From assembly GCA_009694835.1 (NCBI GenBank), contig SICC01000004.1, positions 1 through 36,208 on the forward strand: a stretch of 36,208 nucleotides of DNA, given 5' to 3'. Below are positions 15,570-23,737 of the stretch, piece after piece. This stretch comes from Patescibacteria group bacterium. Its GTDB lineage: Bacteria > Patescibacteriota > SICC01. The position numbers were made by a program, and so were the translations under genes. Each line of letters opens with the position of its first letter. The stretch's first letter is position 1. Under the pieces are notes generated by a model. The model made no database searches, was not told the origin of the DNA, and saw nothing but the letters and a program-made list of their open reading frames with translations.

Positions 15570-16096
15570 TGGGTAAGACCAAGATTGTTACCGTTGATGA
15601 AAACGACAATGTGGTAGGCGCTGCGTTTCGCAAAGATGCTATTAAGAATGGTCAGGCTCACCGGATTTCTCGAATATTCGTCTTTAATCCGAAAGGTGAG
15701 GTTTATCTCCAAAAACGAGCAAAGTCGATGGAATGGGGAGGGCTCTGGGATCAATCAGTTGGGGGTCATGTAGATGAAGGCGAGACCTATGAGCAAGCCG
15801 CTCGTCGTGAAGCAGAAGAAGAACTCGGTCTGACCGACCTTAAACTGGAAAAAGTCGCTACGTATTACCACGAAGTTGTGAACCCTAGCGGACAGCTTCT
15901 CAAGCGGTATAACTGCTTGTTCACTTCGGTGACCGATAAAGAACCGAAGATTGACCCTAGTGAGGTCGAAGAAGGCCGATGGGTTTCCATGAAGGAACTG
16001 CTGGATTGGGTAAAGCGAAGTCATGATGACTTCACAGGAAAGCCTGGTGGATTCCTCGAGGCATTGGCAATTTATGAGAAGAGGGCCCATGCCTGA
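15569..16096 (+). CDS. NUDIX hydrolase, IDI-like subfamily
   Basis: The 175-residue protein has a complete NUDIX box at 66-88: G66, E72, R80-E81, E84-E85 and G87. The N-terminal VTVDENDNVVGAAFRKDA is typical of the isopentenyl-diphosphate isomerase-like branch, but substrates in this branch vary. It is a better-preserved paralogue of the protein at 4103, whose box has two non-consensus residues. The start overlaps the stop of the HEPN-like gene (TAATG), and the end overlaps the gatB start by eight bases. It is therefore cotranscribed with gatB. A link to amidotransferase function is not evident. Confidence 0.92.
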   Translation: MGKTKIVTVDENDNVVGAAFRKDAIKNGQAHRISRIFVFNPKGEVYLQKRAKSMEWGGLWDQSVGGHVDEGETYEQAARREAEEELGLTDLKLEKVATYYHEVVNPSGQLLKRYNCLFTSVTDKEPKIDPSEVEEGRWVSMKELLDWVKRSHDDFTGKPGGFLEALAIYEKRAHA

Positions 16097-17519
16097 CCAG
16101 AAATACGAGGCTGTCATCGGTCTGGAAGTCCACGTTCAGCTGGCGACCAAGTCCAAGATGTTTTGTCGCTGCGATAACCAAAGCGAGGATGCCACACCGA
16201 ACCAGAACACCTGTCCGGTCTGCTTAGGAATGCCTGGGACGTTGCCAGTCCCGAACCAAACCGCGATTGAGTGGGCGATCAAAGCCGCGATGGCATTGGG
16301 TTGTACCATCCCAGGTGAATCCAAGTTTGACCGGAAACAGTATTTTTACCCTGATCTCCCGAAAGGCTACCAGATCTCTCAGTACGACCAGCCGCTCGGT
16401 GGGCCGGGGACGTTCGAGTTCGATCTGATTACTAAAGACGGGAAAGTCGAACCAAAGAAAGTTGGCATTACCCGACTCCATTTGGAAGAAGACGCTGGCA
16501 AACTGACCCACCCGGATGGTGCTGATTATTCCTTAGTAGACCTGAACCGAGCTGGAACACCGCTGGCTGAGATTGTCACCGAACCAGACTTCCGGAGTCC
16601 GGCTGAAGCTAAAGCCTTCATGCAGGAGTTGCGATTGTTGATGCGGACGATTGGTGTATCCGATGCGGATATGGAAAAGGGGCACCTGCGAGCCGACGCC
16701 AACATTTCTATCCGAAAGGTCGGCGACAAAAAGCTCGGTACCAAGACGGAACTCAAAAACCTGAACAGCTTTAAGTTCGTTGAGAAAGGCTTGGCAGCGG
16801 AATATAAGCGGCAGATTGAGGTGATGGAAAAAGGCGAGAAGATTGACCAAGAAACTCGTGGGTTCGATGAAGCCAAAGGGAAGACGGTTTCACAGCGCGG
16901 CAAAGAGGAGGCGCATGATTATCGCTACTTCCCAGAACCAGACATTCCGCCGTTGGCGCCGAAGGAGTTGGGAGTTAACGCTAAAGGCCTGCCAGAGTTG
17001 CCGGTAGCGCAGAAGCGTAGTTGGCGAAAAGCGGGCGTTCACTCAGAAGTCATTACCCTCGTGGGCCAGGACCCGGTTGAGGTAAAAGCTTTTGCGACAG
17101 CACTTGAAGGCACTACCGACGCTTCTGCCGCTGGCCGGTTTTGGCTGCTCGGACGCAACAATAAAGCACTAGCCAAGGATGAGTTTAAATCACTGATGCG
17201 CTTCACAATTGAAGCTAGTCAAGATACCACCGAACTTTCCGGTCCGCAGGCCAAGCAGTTACTGGCGAAGTTTATCGAGTCCGGAAAGTGCGTCAAAGAG
17301 CTCTTAGCCGACCCAGCGTTCCAGCCAATGGACAATGCTGATCTGGGTAGCACCGTCGACCAAGCCATTAAGGACAACCCCCAGCCAGTCGCCGATTTTC
17401 AGTCCGGAAACGAGAACGCCGACCAGGTAATCGTCGGAGCGGTCATGAAGGCGACCAAGGGTTCGGCTGATCCGGGCACGGTTTCCAAGTTGGTCCGAGA
17501 AAAATTGGCCAAACGTTAG
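16089..17519 (+). CDS. gatB: Asp-tRNA(Asn)/Glu-tRNA(Gln) amidotransferase subunit B
   Basis: GatB binds the mischarged tRNA, phosphorylates its acyl side chain and receives ammonia from GatA. The 476-residue protein begins MPDQKYEAVIGLEVHVQL, the conserved GatB N terminus. The cysteines that bind zinc in GatB are present (FCRC, and CPVCLGMPG). YFYPDLPKGYQISQYDQP and RADANISIRKVGD are hallmark segments. The C-terminal YqeY-like tail domain is present, ending KLVREKLAKR. The ATG at 16089 is chosen over 16023, because the upstream part is NUDIX coding sequence in another frame and is not conserved. Confidence 0.97.
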   Translation: MPDQKYEAVIGLEVHVQLATKSKMFCRCDNQSEDATPNQNTCPVCLGMPGTLPVPNQTAIEWAIKAAMALGCTIPGESKFDRKQYFYPDLPKGYQISQYDQPLGGPGTFEFDLITKDGKVEPKKVGITRLHLEEDAGKLTHPDGADYSLVDLNRAGTPLAEIVTEPDFRSPAEAKAFMQELRLLMRTIGVSDADMEKGHLRADANISIRKVGDKKLGTKTELKNLNSFKFVEKGLAAEYKRQIEVMEKGEKIDQETRGFDEAKGKTVSQRGKEEAHDYRYFPEPDIPPLAPKELGVNAKGLPELPVAQKRSWRKAGVHSEVITLVGQDPVEVKAFATALEGTTDASAAGRFWLLGRNNKALAKDEFKSLMRFTIEASQDTTELSGPQAKQLLAKFIESGKCVKELLADPAFQPMDNADLGSTVDQAIKDNPQPVADFQSGNENADQVIVGAVMKATKGSADPGTVSKLVREKLAKR

Positions 17520-17545
17520 TCTTGACCAAGCTCTTTTTATATGAA

Positions 17546-17584
17546 GGGCTGGGTTGACAGCAGCCCCGCTCTTGATGCGACAAT
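17546..17584 (+). promoter_or_regulatory. strong promoter of the 46-aa gene
   Basis: The -35 box is a perfect TTGACA (17554-17559). The -10 is GACAAT (17579-17584) preceded by TG one base before it (extended -10), with a 19-base spacer. The -35 lies in the loop of an inverted repeat, GGGCTG (17546-17551) and CAGCCC (17561-17566), a possible operator. Confidence 0.6.
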
Positions 17585-17593
17585 AGGGGTGAC

Positions 17594-17608
17594 CCACCGA
17601 AATGGTGG
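17594..17608 (+). other. 5'UTR hairpin of the 46-aa gene
   Basis: CCACC (17594-17598) pairs with GGTGG (17604-17608) around GAAAT. It is at the very 5' end of the inferred transcript, where a stem commonly stabilises an mRNA. Confidence 0.5.
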
Positions 17609-17644
17609 TTATGTTGTAGCAACTAACTATAAGGAGGCCTTGAT

Positions 17645-17785
17645 ATGTTCTTCCAAGACGATCAACCTCAAACCGACGCTCCTGCCGAAGGCGGCGATAG
17701 CGACGGAGCCGACGACAAGCCGGCCGAAGGCGGCGACGACAAGCCGGCCGAAGGTGGCGACGACGCTACCCCAGCTGCTGAGTAA
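17645..17785 (+). CDS. small acidic repeat protein, 46 aa
   Basis: I do not recognise a named family. It starts MFFQDDQPQTDAPAEGG and contains an eight-residue unit DDKPAEGG in tandem (residues 23-30 and 31-38, then DD again), encoded by near-identical 24-base units. It has no positive residue except the two repeat lysines, no signal and no membrane segment, so it should be disordered and very acidic. Expression signals are the strongest in the window: TTGACA promoter with extended -10, 5' hairpin, AAGGAGG seven bases before the ATG, and a clean terminator 16 bases after the stop. It therefore looks like an abundant monocistronic product. Confidence 0.85.
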   Translation: MFFQDDQPQTDAPAEGGDSDGADDKPAEGGDDKPAEGGDDATPAAE

Positions 17786-17800
17786 GTAGCTCTAATGCAC

Positions 17801-17832
17801 AAAGCGGTTCAGATTTTCTGACCGCTTTTTGC
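17801..17832 (+). terminator. intrinsic terminator of the 46-aa gene
   Basis: AAAGCGG (17801-17807) pairs with CCGCTTT, extended by an inner TCAG/CTGA stem around ATTTT, and is followed by TTT and GCTTT. This is the clearest rho-independent terminator in the window. Confidence 0.85.
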
Positions 17833-17849
17833 TTTCCGGCGTTTCCCGG

Positions 17850-17855
17850 TACAAT
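17850..17855 (+). promoter_or_regulatory. -10 hexamer of the 102-aa membrane gene, leaderless type
   Basis: TACAAT is followed by six bases and ATG 17862. It lies 18 bases after the preceding terminator. Confidence 0.6.
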
Positions 17856-17861
17856 TAACGC

Positions 17862-18170
17862 ATGACTGAAGTCCCCAGTGCCATTCTCTGGATTGCCTCC
17901 ATCAGCCTCATCTTGATGACGGTGTTGCTGTGTGCGCTACTGATCGCTCTGCTTATGCTGACCCGAAGTGTTCGTCAGCTGGTTGAGAAGATTCAGGAGA
18001 TTGCCGAACCGCTCAAAGGTGCGGCCGAGCAGGCCGGAAATACCGTCCAAGCGTACAGCAGTTCACTGCTGAAACCACTAGCGACCATCGCTGGCGTGGT
18101 GGCCGGCTTCCGCAAGGGTGCGACCACCGTCGGCGACAATGTCGGCGGCCGACGTAAACGAAAGAAGTAG
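17862..18170 (+). CDS. single-TM protein, DUF948-like
   Basis: The 102-residue protein has one N-terminal membrane helix (about 7-33) followed by an amphipathic helix (RSVRQLVEKIQEIAEPLKGAAEQ) and a short hydrophobic patch (LLKPLATIAGVVAGFRKGA). It ends in a basic tail GGRRKRKK. This layout resembles DUF948/general-stress YtxG-type proteins, which often precede YtxH proteins. The assignment is by architecture and by the YtxH gene nearby, not by a firm motif. It begins a run of five small membrane-protein genes. Confidence 0.8.
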   Translation: MTEVPSAILWIASISLILMTVLLCALLIALLMLTRSVRQLVEKIQEIAEPLKGAAEQAGNTVQAYSSSLLKPLATIAGVVAGFRKGATTVGDNVGGRRKRKK

Positions 18171-18171
18171 C

Positions 18172-18573
18172 ATGGTACGCGACTTGCAGACGACCGAAGA
18201 GGCCGACCGCCGGACCAGCCGGCGAGATTCAGGCCGCGGCGACAACACCGTGAAGGATGATCGTCGGGTGCGGAAGCTTGAGGACATTTTCTGGTTCTTG
18301 ATTGCGGCCATCGACATCCTGATTTTTGTTCGGTTCATCTTGTTGCTGTTCGGGGCTCGCACTGGCGTGCCGTTCGTGGACTTCTGGTACAACCTGACTG
18401 CGCCGCTTATCGCCCCGTTTGCCGGTATGTTCGGCAATATCGATACCTACAACACGTATACTGGCCAACGAATAGAGATTGAGGCACTGGTCGCCATCAT
18501 CATCTATTCATTGATCGGCTATCTGTTCGTGCTGGCAGTACGGTTACTGCGCCGCGAACCCCGATCGTCATAA
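18172..18573 (+). CDS. YggT family membrane protein
   Basis: YggT proteins are small integral membrane proteins found near division and envelope genes; their function is poorly known. The 133-residue protein has a charged N-terminal tail (1-38), then a membrane helix (about 40-62, IFWFLIAAIDILIFVRFILLLFG). The conserved FVDFWYNLTAPLIAPFAGMFG follows, then a second helix (about 104-125). The start at 18172 is preferred over 18118, which would overlap the previous gene; only one base separates the previous stop from this ATG. Confidence 0.85.
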   Translation: MVRDLQTTEEADRRTSRRDSGRGDNTVKDDRRVRKLEDIFWFLIAAIDILIFVRFILLLFGARTGVPFVDFWYNLTAPLIAPFAGMFGNIDTYNTYTGQRIEIEALVAIIIYSLIGYLFVLAVRLLRREPRSS

Positions 18574-18586
18574 TTAAGGAGAACAC

Positions 18587-19072
18587 ATGAGCAAAGGCGG
18601 AAAATTTGTAAAAGGAACATTCATCGGGGCCGTCCTGGGCGCTATCGCTGGTGTCTTGTTGGCACCGAAGTCGGGCAAAGAAACCCGCGAGGATATTCAG
18701 CAGAAGTCTAAGGAAGTAACGGACGAAGCTTCTAAGCACGTCGGACGAGTCAGTAAACAGGCGACTCGCCAGGCTAAGCAAGCCCAGCGTCAGGCCAAGA
18801 AGACGTCGCGCCAAGTCCAACGTCAGGCTAAAAAAACTACCAAGCAAGTGACGAAACAGGCCAATCAAGTGAAGCGACAGGTTACCTCACAAGCCAAGAA
18901 GAGCCAGCGTCAGGCTGTTCGAGAAGTGAATAAGGCGACTCGCCAAGCCGGCAGCCAAGTTCGCAAAGCTACGAGCCAGGCCTCTAAGCAAGTGAACAAA
19001 TCGACTAAGCAGGCTCAGCGCCAAGTCAGCAAGGCTACCAAGTCAAAGCCAAAGCCGAAGAAACGTCCGTAA
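18587..19072 (+). CDS. YtxH-like protein with long basic histone-H1-like tail
   Basis: Residues 1-33 form the YtxH N terminus, with a glycine-zipper membrane segment (GTFIGAVLGAIAGVLLAPKSG) and the family's KSGKETREDI. From about residue 45 to the end the protein consists of Lys, Arg, Gln, Ala, Ser and Thr with a basic residue every three or four positions (RQAKQAQRQAKK, RQVQRQAKK and so on). It has almost no acidic residues there and ends KPKPKKRP. Such tails bind nucleic acids in H1-like and AlgP-like proteins; that role here is inference. AAGGAG lies before the ATG. Confidence 0.88.
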   Translation: MSKGGKFVKGTFIGAVLGAIAGVLLAPKSGKETREDIQQKSKEVTDEASKHVGRVSKQATRQAKQAQRQAKKTSRQVQRQAKKTTKQVTKQANQVKRQVTSQAKKSQRQAVREVNKATRQAGSQVRKATSQASKQVNKSTKQAQRQVSKATKSKPKPKKRP

Positions 19073-19084
19073 CCACGTCATCTC

Positions 19085-19393
19085 ATGGCTCGGAAACAAA
19101 AGAAATCACTGACCAAGGCTGAAGAACAGAAAATAATCAGTGATTTTGCCTTGTCGCTGGAACGCGGTCGGTTTACCGAGTACGTGGAAATCCTCAGTAA
19201 CAGCAAACGGCTACTCTGGAAAAGCTTCGTGGCCGGACTTGGTCGCGGTTTCGGAGCGATTATTGGTGCCACGCTGGTAGTCGCCTTGATTGCGGGAGTC
19301 TTGGCGATGGCCGGCAAGTATCTACCGGATCCAGCTGGCGACTTTTTCCAACAGACCGGCGAGACGATTCAGCAGAATCCTGGGACTAACTAA
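19085..19393 (+). CDS. DUF5665 family membrane protein
   Basis: The 102-residue protein has a basic N terminus, then RFTEYVEILSNSKRLLWKSFVAGLGRGFG and a membrane helix (about 60-79, IIGATLVVALIAGVLAMAG). The conserved RLLWKSFVAGLGRGFG before the helix is typical of DUF5665, a family without known function. No Shine-Dalgarno site precedes the ATG, and the gene follows the YtxH gene by 12 bases, so it is probably cotranscribed with it. Confidence 0.82.
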   Translation: MARKQKKSLTKAEEQKIISDFALSLERGRFTEYVEILSNSKRLLWKSFVAGLGRGFGAIIGATLVVALIAGVLAMAGKYLPDPAGDFFQQTGETIQQNPGTN

Positions 19394-19407
19394 CGGTCTG
19401 AAGATAT

Positions 19408-19480
19408 GTCATTTCGAGCAAAGCGAGAAATCTGGGACGCTCATAGCTTCACAGATCCCTCGACTGCGTCTCGGGATGAC
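19408..19480. repeat. GTCAT/ATGAC palindromic intergenic repeat, copy E
   Basis: It begins GTCATTTCGAGCAAAGCGAG and ends TCTCGGGATGAC. The left hairpin is TTTCG/CGAAA-like (TTTCGAGC against GCGAGAAA region) and diverges from the GGCGGG type. It fills the gap between the DUF5665 gene and the next gene. Confidence 0.7.
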
Positions 19481-19497
19481 ATGGGGTGGCGTTTTTG

Positions 19498-20115
19498 ATG
19501 GCAACCATCGATTGGACACCTATCGAGGAAGCCGAATCCGAGAACACCATCTCCGGATACAAAGTAGCCCTGCTCGAAGCCGCCAAGATTTTTGAAGAGC
19601 GCATGGCCGAGGAGCGCATTCCTGGCAAAACGCCGGGTGAAAAGCTGGAAGCGGTTCAGTTTCACCTGACTCGTTCGGCTGATGTGGTTAAAGCCTACAG
19701 TTACGTCCAGCGGCTTCGCAGCGGATCGACTGGTGCGCTGACTAAAGAACGAGCCAAGTCGTACATCCAATCGTTCCGCCAGGCCGTCGCCGACCTGAAT
19801 GACCTTTCGCAAAGCCGCGATTCACTTCCAGCTCAGGCGAAAATGTACCTAGGGTTACTGAAGGGCAAACAAGTCTGGCTGGTTCGGGCCCTGATCGGTA
19901 TCGGTGGGTTCTTTCTGATTGTCTTGTTCCTCGCGGATACGCCGCCAGGACAAGCCTTGGTAAGTGGCAGCGTCGCCTTCGTCCACCTCTTCTTCTCGTG
20001 GATTATCGCGCTACTGATCGCCATCGCTCTGATCGTGCTGGTGGTGTTGGGAACGGCGGTCTACCTCAACCGCAAGACTGGCGGCGGTAAGGTTCGTATT
20101 GAAGAAGACGAGTAG
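19498..20115 (+). CDS. hypothetical membrane protein with two C-terminal TM helices
   Basis: I do not recognise a family. From the ATG at 19498 the protein has 205 residues: a soluble helical region to about 125, then two membrane helices (about 131-149 and 159-189) and a short basic, then acidic tail (KVRIEEDE). The start could instead be GTG 19486, adding MAFL. No Shine-Dalgarno site is clear for either. The helical part (KLEAVQFHLTRSADVVKAYS) resembles signalling or scaffold bundles without a diagnostic motif. It ends the run of small membrane-protein genes before dnaE. Confidence 0.78.
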   Translation: MATIDWTPIEEAESENTISGYKVALLEAAKIFEERMAEERIPGKTPGEKLEAVQFHLTRSADVVKAYSYVQRLRSGSTGALTKERAKSYIQSFRQAVADLNDLSQSRDSLPAQAKMYLGLLKGKQVWLVRALIGIGGFFLIVLFLADTPPGQALVSGSVAFVHLFFSWIIALLIAIALIVLVVLGTAVYLNRKTGGGKVRIEEDE

Positions 20116-20174
20116 CAACCAAGGACAAGAGATTCGAACGAGCGGGTAGTATAGACAGGTAACACCCGACACCA

Positions 20175-23100
20175 ATGCCCGACACCAACTTCGTCCATCT
20201 CCATTCTCACTCACACTACAGCCTGCTCGACGGGCTGGGTAAGATTCCGGATATTGTTGGACGAGCCAAAGAGCTGAATATGCCAGCCTTGGCATTGACT
20301 GATCACGGGGTGCTTTATGGTGCTATTGAGTTCTACCAAGAAGCTACCAAACAAGGTGTCAAACCGATTATCGGGGTTGAGGCCTACGTTGCGCCCGGCT
20401 CGCGGAAGTCAAAGACGACGGACGATGCTAGCCCGTATCACTTGATCTTGTTGGCCCAGAACAATACCGGCTATCAGAACCTGTTGAAGCTGGTAACGTC
20501 GGCGCACTTAGAGGGTTACTACTACAAACCGCGCATTGACTGGGAATTACTCCAGCAACACCACGAGGGCATCATTGCCACCAGTGCGTGTCTGCAAGGG
20601 GAAGTTGCCCAGAACATCATCAAAGGTGATGAGGCAAAAGCCAAAGAAACGGTTGAACGCTACGCCAAGCTGTTCGGCGATCGGTATTACCTAGAACTTC
20701 AACCACATCCCAATATTACTGAACAGGGGACCCATAATGACGCGATTCGCCGGTTAGCTAAAGAAACGGGTCTGCCAACGGTCGCCACCAATGATTCACA
20801 CTACGTGCTCGGTGGCGATGCTGAACCGCAGGATGTTCTGCTGTGCATCCAGACGGGCAAGATGCTCGAGGATACGGATCGGATGAATATGACGATGGAT
20901 GATTTCTCGATGAAGACGGGTGATCAGATGGCTCAGGAATTGCCGGAAGACCTGGACGCTATCGCCAATACCCTAAAGATTGCGGAGCGTTGCAATCTGG
21001 AACTCGAACTCGGCAAGATGATCATTCCGGCCTTCGATCCGCCAAAGCAGAAGTCACCACAAGAATATTTACGTGAACAAGTCACGGAAGGCGTAAAGAT
21101 GCGCTACGGATCTAAGCCGTCCAAGGAAGTGCTCGACCGCGTTGAATACGAAATGGGTGTGATTGAGAAGATGGGCTACGAGTCCTACTTTCTGATTGTG
21201 GCCGACCTGGTGAACTGGGCGAAAGATCAGGAAATCATGGTTGGCCCAGGTCGTGGTTCGGCAGCCGGATCGATTGTGGCCTACACGCTGAATATCACTA
21301 ACCTCGATCCGCTCGAACACGGCCTGCAGTTCGAACGCTTCCTCAATCCCGACCGCATCTCCATGCCGGATATTGATATGGATTTCGCGGACGACCGTCG
21401 CGGCGAGGTGATCGACTACATCGCTAAGAAGTATGGCAGCGATCGGGTAGCCCAGATCATCACGTTTGGAACCATGGCCGCTCGAGCGGCCGTTCGCGAC
21501 ACTGGCCGAGTGATGGGCATGGCCTATGGCGATGTCGATCAAGTCGCTAAGCTCATCCCGTTCGGAGAGCCAATTGCGAAAGCAAAAGTCACCCCGGAAC
21601 TTCGTGAGTTGGCAGAACAGAGCCCGCAAGTAAAAAGACTCCTCGATTTAGCCGAACGCTTGGAAGGGGTCGCCCGACATGCCTCAACCCATGCCGCTGG
21701 GGTGGTGATTGGTGACAAGCCACTGGTCAACTACGTGCCACTTCAGAAGGCCAGTAAAGGTGAGGATACCGTCATCACCCAGTTTTCGATGAATCCAATC
21801 GAGGATGTCGGCTTGCTGAAGATTGATATTCTCGGACTGGCCAACCTGACGATTCTGCGGAACGCCATGGAAATCATCGAGGCCGTCACCGGTGACTCCG
21901 TCGAAATCGACTCGATACCACTCGACGACGCTAAGACATTTGAGCTGCTGGCCAAAGGGCAGACCCACGGCGTCTTCCAACTGGAGTCGGATGGCATGCG
22001 CCGTTACATCAAGGAACTCAAGCCAACCACGTTCGACGACATCGTGGCCATGGTGGCACTCTACCGGCCAGGGCCGATGCAGTGGATCGACTCGTTCATT
22101 CGCCGCAAACACGGTCGGGAAGCCGTCAGTTACATCGACCCTAAAGTTGAGGATGCGCTTACGGAAACCTATGGCGTAATTGTGTATCAGGAGCAAGTCA
22201 TGCAGATCTCTAAAGACTTGGCGGGGTTCACCGGTGGCGAGGCCGACACCCTTCGCAAAGCCATGGGCAAGAAAATCGCCAAGCTGTTAGCTGAGCAGAA
22301 AGAGAAGTTTATTGGCGGCGCAGTCAAACATGGCGGCATGGAACGCGGCTTAGCTACTAAACTCTTCGGCCAACTTGAAGACTTTGCCCAGTATGCCTTC
22401 AACAAGGCGCACGCCGCTCCCTACGCCCTAATCGCCTACCAGACGGCCTACTTGAAAGCGCGCTACCCAAGTCCATTCATGGCGGCTCTGATGACGAGTG
22501 AACAAGAAAACTTGGATAAACTCGGTGCCGCCATCGCCGAGTGTGATCAGATGGGCATCGATGTCCTCCCTCCGGATGTAAACGAATCGTTTGCCGACTT
22601 TGCCGTGACACCGGACAAGAAAAGTATCCGCTTCGGGTTGTCCGCCATTAAGAATGTTGGTCGCCACACCGTGGAGGCTGTCATCGCCAGCCGAAAAGCT
22701 GACGGTCCGTTCAAGCACCTGTCAGACTTTCTGGCTCGCACCTCAGAATCTATCGATCGGAAGTCACTAGAAGCCCTGATTAAAGCTGGTGCCTTCGATC
22801 AACTCGAAGACCGGGCGCGAATGTTGGCCGGACTGGAGCCGATGATTCGGTTCACCCAAGCCAAGGCCTCCGAAAGCCGTTCCGGTCAGACGAGCCTGTT
22901 CGGTGATACACCAGGACAGGGAACGTCGTTCGTACTGCCGGCCGCCGTCGGCGAAGTCGACAGCCGCCAGAAACTGGAATGGGAACGGGAGTTACTCGGC
23001 ATGTACGTTTCCGAACACCCTCTCGACTCGCTAGCTGCCGTGGTTGAGAAGTTCAGTTCAATTGAGCAGATGGAACAACTGCGCGATGGCCAGACCACAG

Positions 23101-23693
23101 AAATCGCCTGCCTAGTCAGTGCGGTCAAGCGCATCAATACCCGAAAAGGTGACCCGATGGCGTTTGTGACTGTTGAAGATCGAAAGAAGACGTCTGAGAT
23201 CATTGTCTTCCCGAAGCTGTATCTGAAGGAGCGGGAGAAATTAAACCCGGGTGCCTTGCTCAAGGTAGCTGGAAAAGTTTCTCATAAGGACAGCGAGATT
23301 AAACTATTAGCTGACACCCTCGAGCCGCTCACAGAAGAATCGATGCCGACGAGGCAACGACCAGTACCGGAACCAGGTGAGGTAGATATTGAAGACATCG
23401 AATCCGTTATGGCGAACGAGGAAGTTTCACCAGTCTCGTCACCCGATGTGGCCGAAGATGAGATGAGTTACGATTCGCTGACCGTGAAACTGGGACCAAA
23501 CACCACGCTAGCGACGCTCGAAGAAGTCAAAGAAGTCCTCCAGCGCCACCGCGGTGAGTCAGACGTCTACTTAGTTATTCAAAAAGGAGAGAGTGCCAAG
23601 AGGCTCAAACTAGCTCACGGCATTCGTTACTCCAAAGCCCTGGTCGATGAGCTCAGCTCAGTCGATTGGAGCGTAGCCATCGAAACTGCATAG
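20175..23693 (+). CDS. dnaE: DNA polymerase III subunit alpha
   Basis: DnaE is the replicative polymerase. The 1172-residue protein has the DnaE1 layout. An N-terminal PHP domain begins HLHSHSHYSLLDG with LTDHGVLYG following. The polymerase core includes PDIDMDF with catalytic D399 and D401. A helix-hairpin-helix region, then an OB domain (TEIACLVSAVKRINTRKGDP) follow. The sequence GQTSLFGD near residue 905 matches the internal beta-clamp-binding motif QxxLF. There is no polymerase-embedded proofreading domain. A weak -10 TATAGA lies 19 bases upstream of the ATG, so this transcript has a short leader. Confidence 0.98.
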   Translation: MPDTNFVHLHSHSHYSLLDGLGKIPDIVGRAKELNMPALALTDHGVLYGAIEFYQEATKQGVKPIIGVEAYVAPGSRKSKTTDDASPYHLILLAQNNTGYQNLLKLVTSAHLEGYYYKPRIDWELLQQHHEGIIATSACLQGEVAQNIIKGDEAKAKETVERYAKLFGDRYYLELQPHPNITEQGTHNDAIRRLAKETGLPTVATNDSHYVLGGDAEPQDVLLCIQTGKMLEDTDRMNMTMDDFSMKTGDQMAQELPEDLDAIANTLKIAERCNLELELGKMIIPAFDPPKQKSPQEYLREQVTEGVKMRYGSKPSKEVLDRVEYEMGVIEKMGYESYFLIVADLVNWAKDQEIMVGPGRGSAAGSIVAYTLNITNLDPLEHGLQFERFLNPDRISMPDIDMDFADDRRGEVIDYIAKKYGSDRVAQIITFGTMAARAAVRDTGRVMGMAYGDVDQVAKLIPFGEPIAKAKVTPELRELAEQSPQVKRLLDLAERLEGVARHASTHAAGVVIGDKPLVNYVPLQKASKGEDTVITQFSMNPIEDVGLLKIDILGLANLTILRNAMEIIEAVTGDSVEIDSIPLDDAKTFELLAKGQTHGVFQLESDGMRRYIKELKPTTFDDIVAMVALYRPGPMQWIDSFIRRKHGREAVSYIDPKVEDALTETYGVIVYQEQVMQISKDLAGFTGGEADTLRKAMGKKIAKLLAEQKEKFIGGAVKHGGMERGLATKLFGQLEDFAQYAFNKAHAAPYALIAYQTAYLKARYPSPFMAALMTSEQENLDKLGAAIAECDQMGIDVLPPDVNESFADFAVTPDKKSIRFGLSAIKNVGRHTVEAVIASRKADGPFKHLSDFLARTSESIDRKSLEALIKAGAFDQLEDRARMLAGLEPMIRFTQAKASESRSGQTSLFGDTPGQGTSFVLPAAVGEVDSRQKLEWERELLGMYVSEHPLDSLAAVVEKFSSIEQMEQLRDGQTTEIACLVSAVKRINTRKGDPMAFVTVEDRKKTSEIIVFPKLYLKEREKLNPGALLKVAGKVSHKDSEIKLLADTLEPLTEESMPTRQRPVPEPGEVDIEDIESVMANEEVSPVSSPDVAEDEMSYDSLTVKLGPNTTLATLEEVKEVLQRHRGESDVYLVIQKGESAKRLKLAHGIRYSKALVDELSSVDWSVAIETA

Positions 23694-23737
23694 AATTACT
23701 GGTACGCTAAGATTCGTGTCTAACGACTGATTTATTT

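Noticed and set aside
16023-16088. Upstream gatB start
   Set aside because: It lies inside the NUDIX gene in another frame, and GatB proteins begin close to the EAVIGLEVHVQL segment.
17552-17592. Riboswitch before the 46-residue gene
   Set aside because: The leader is short with one simple hairpin, and no known aptamer core was recognised.
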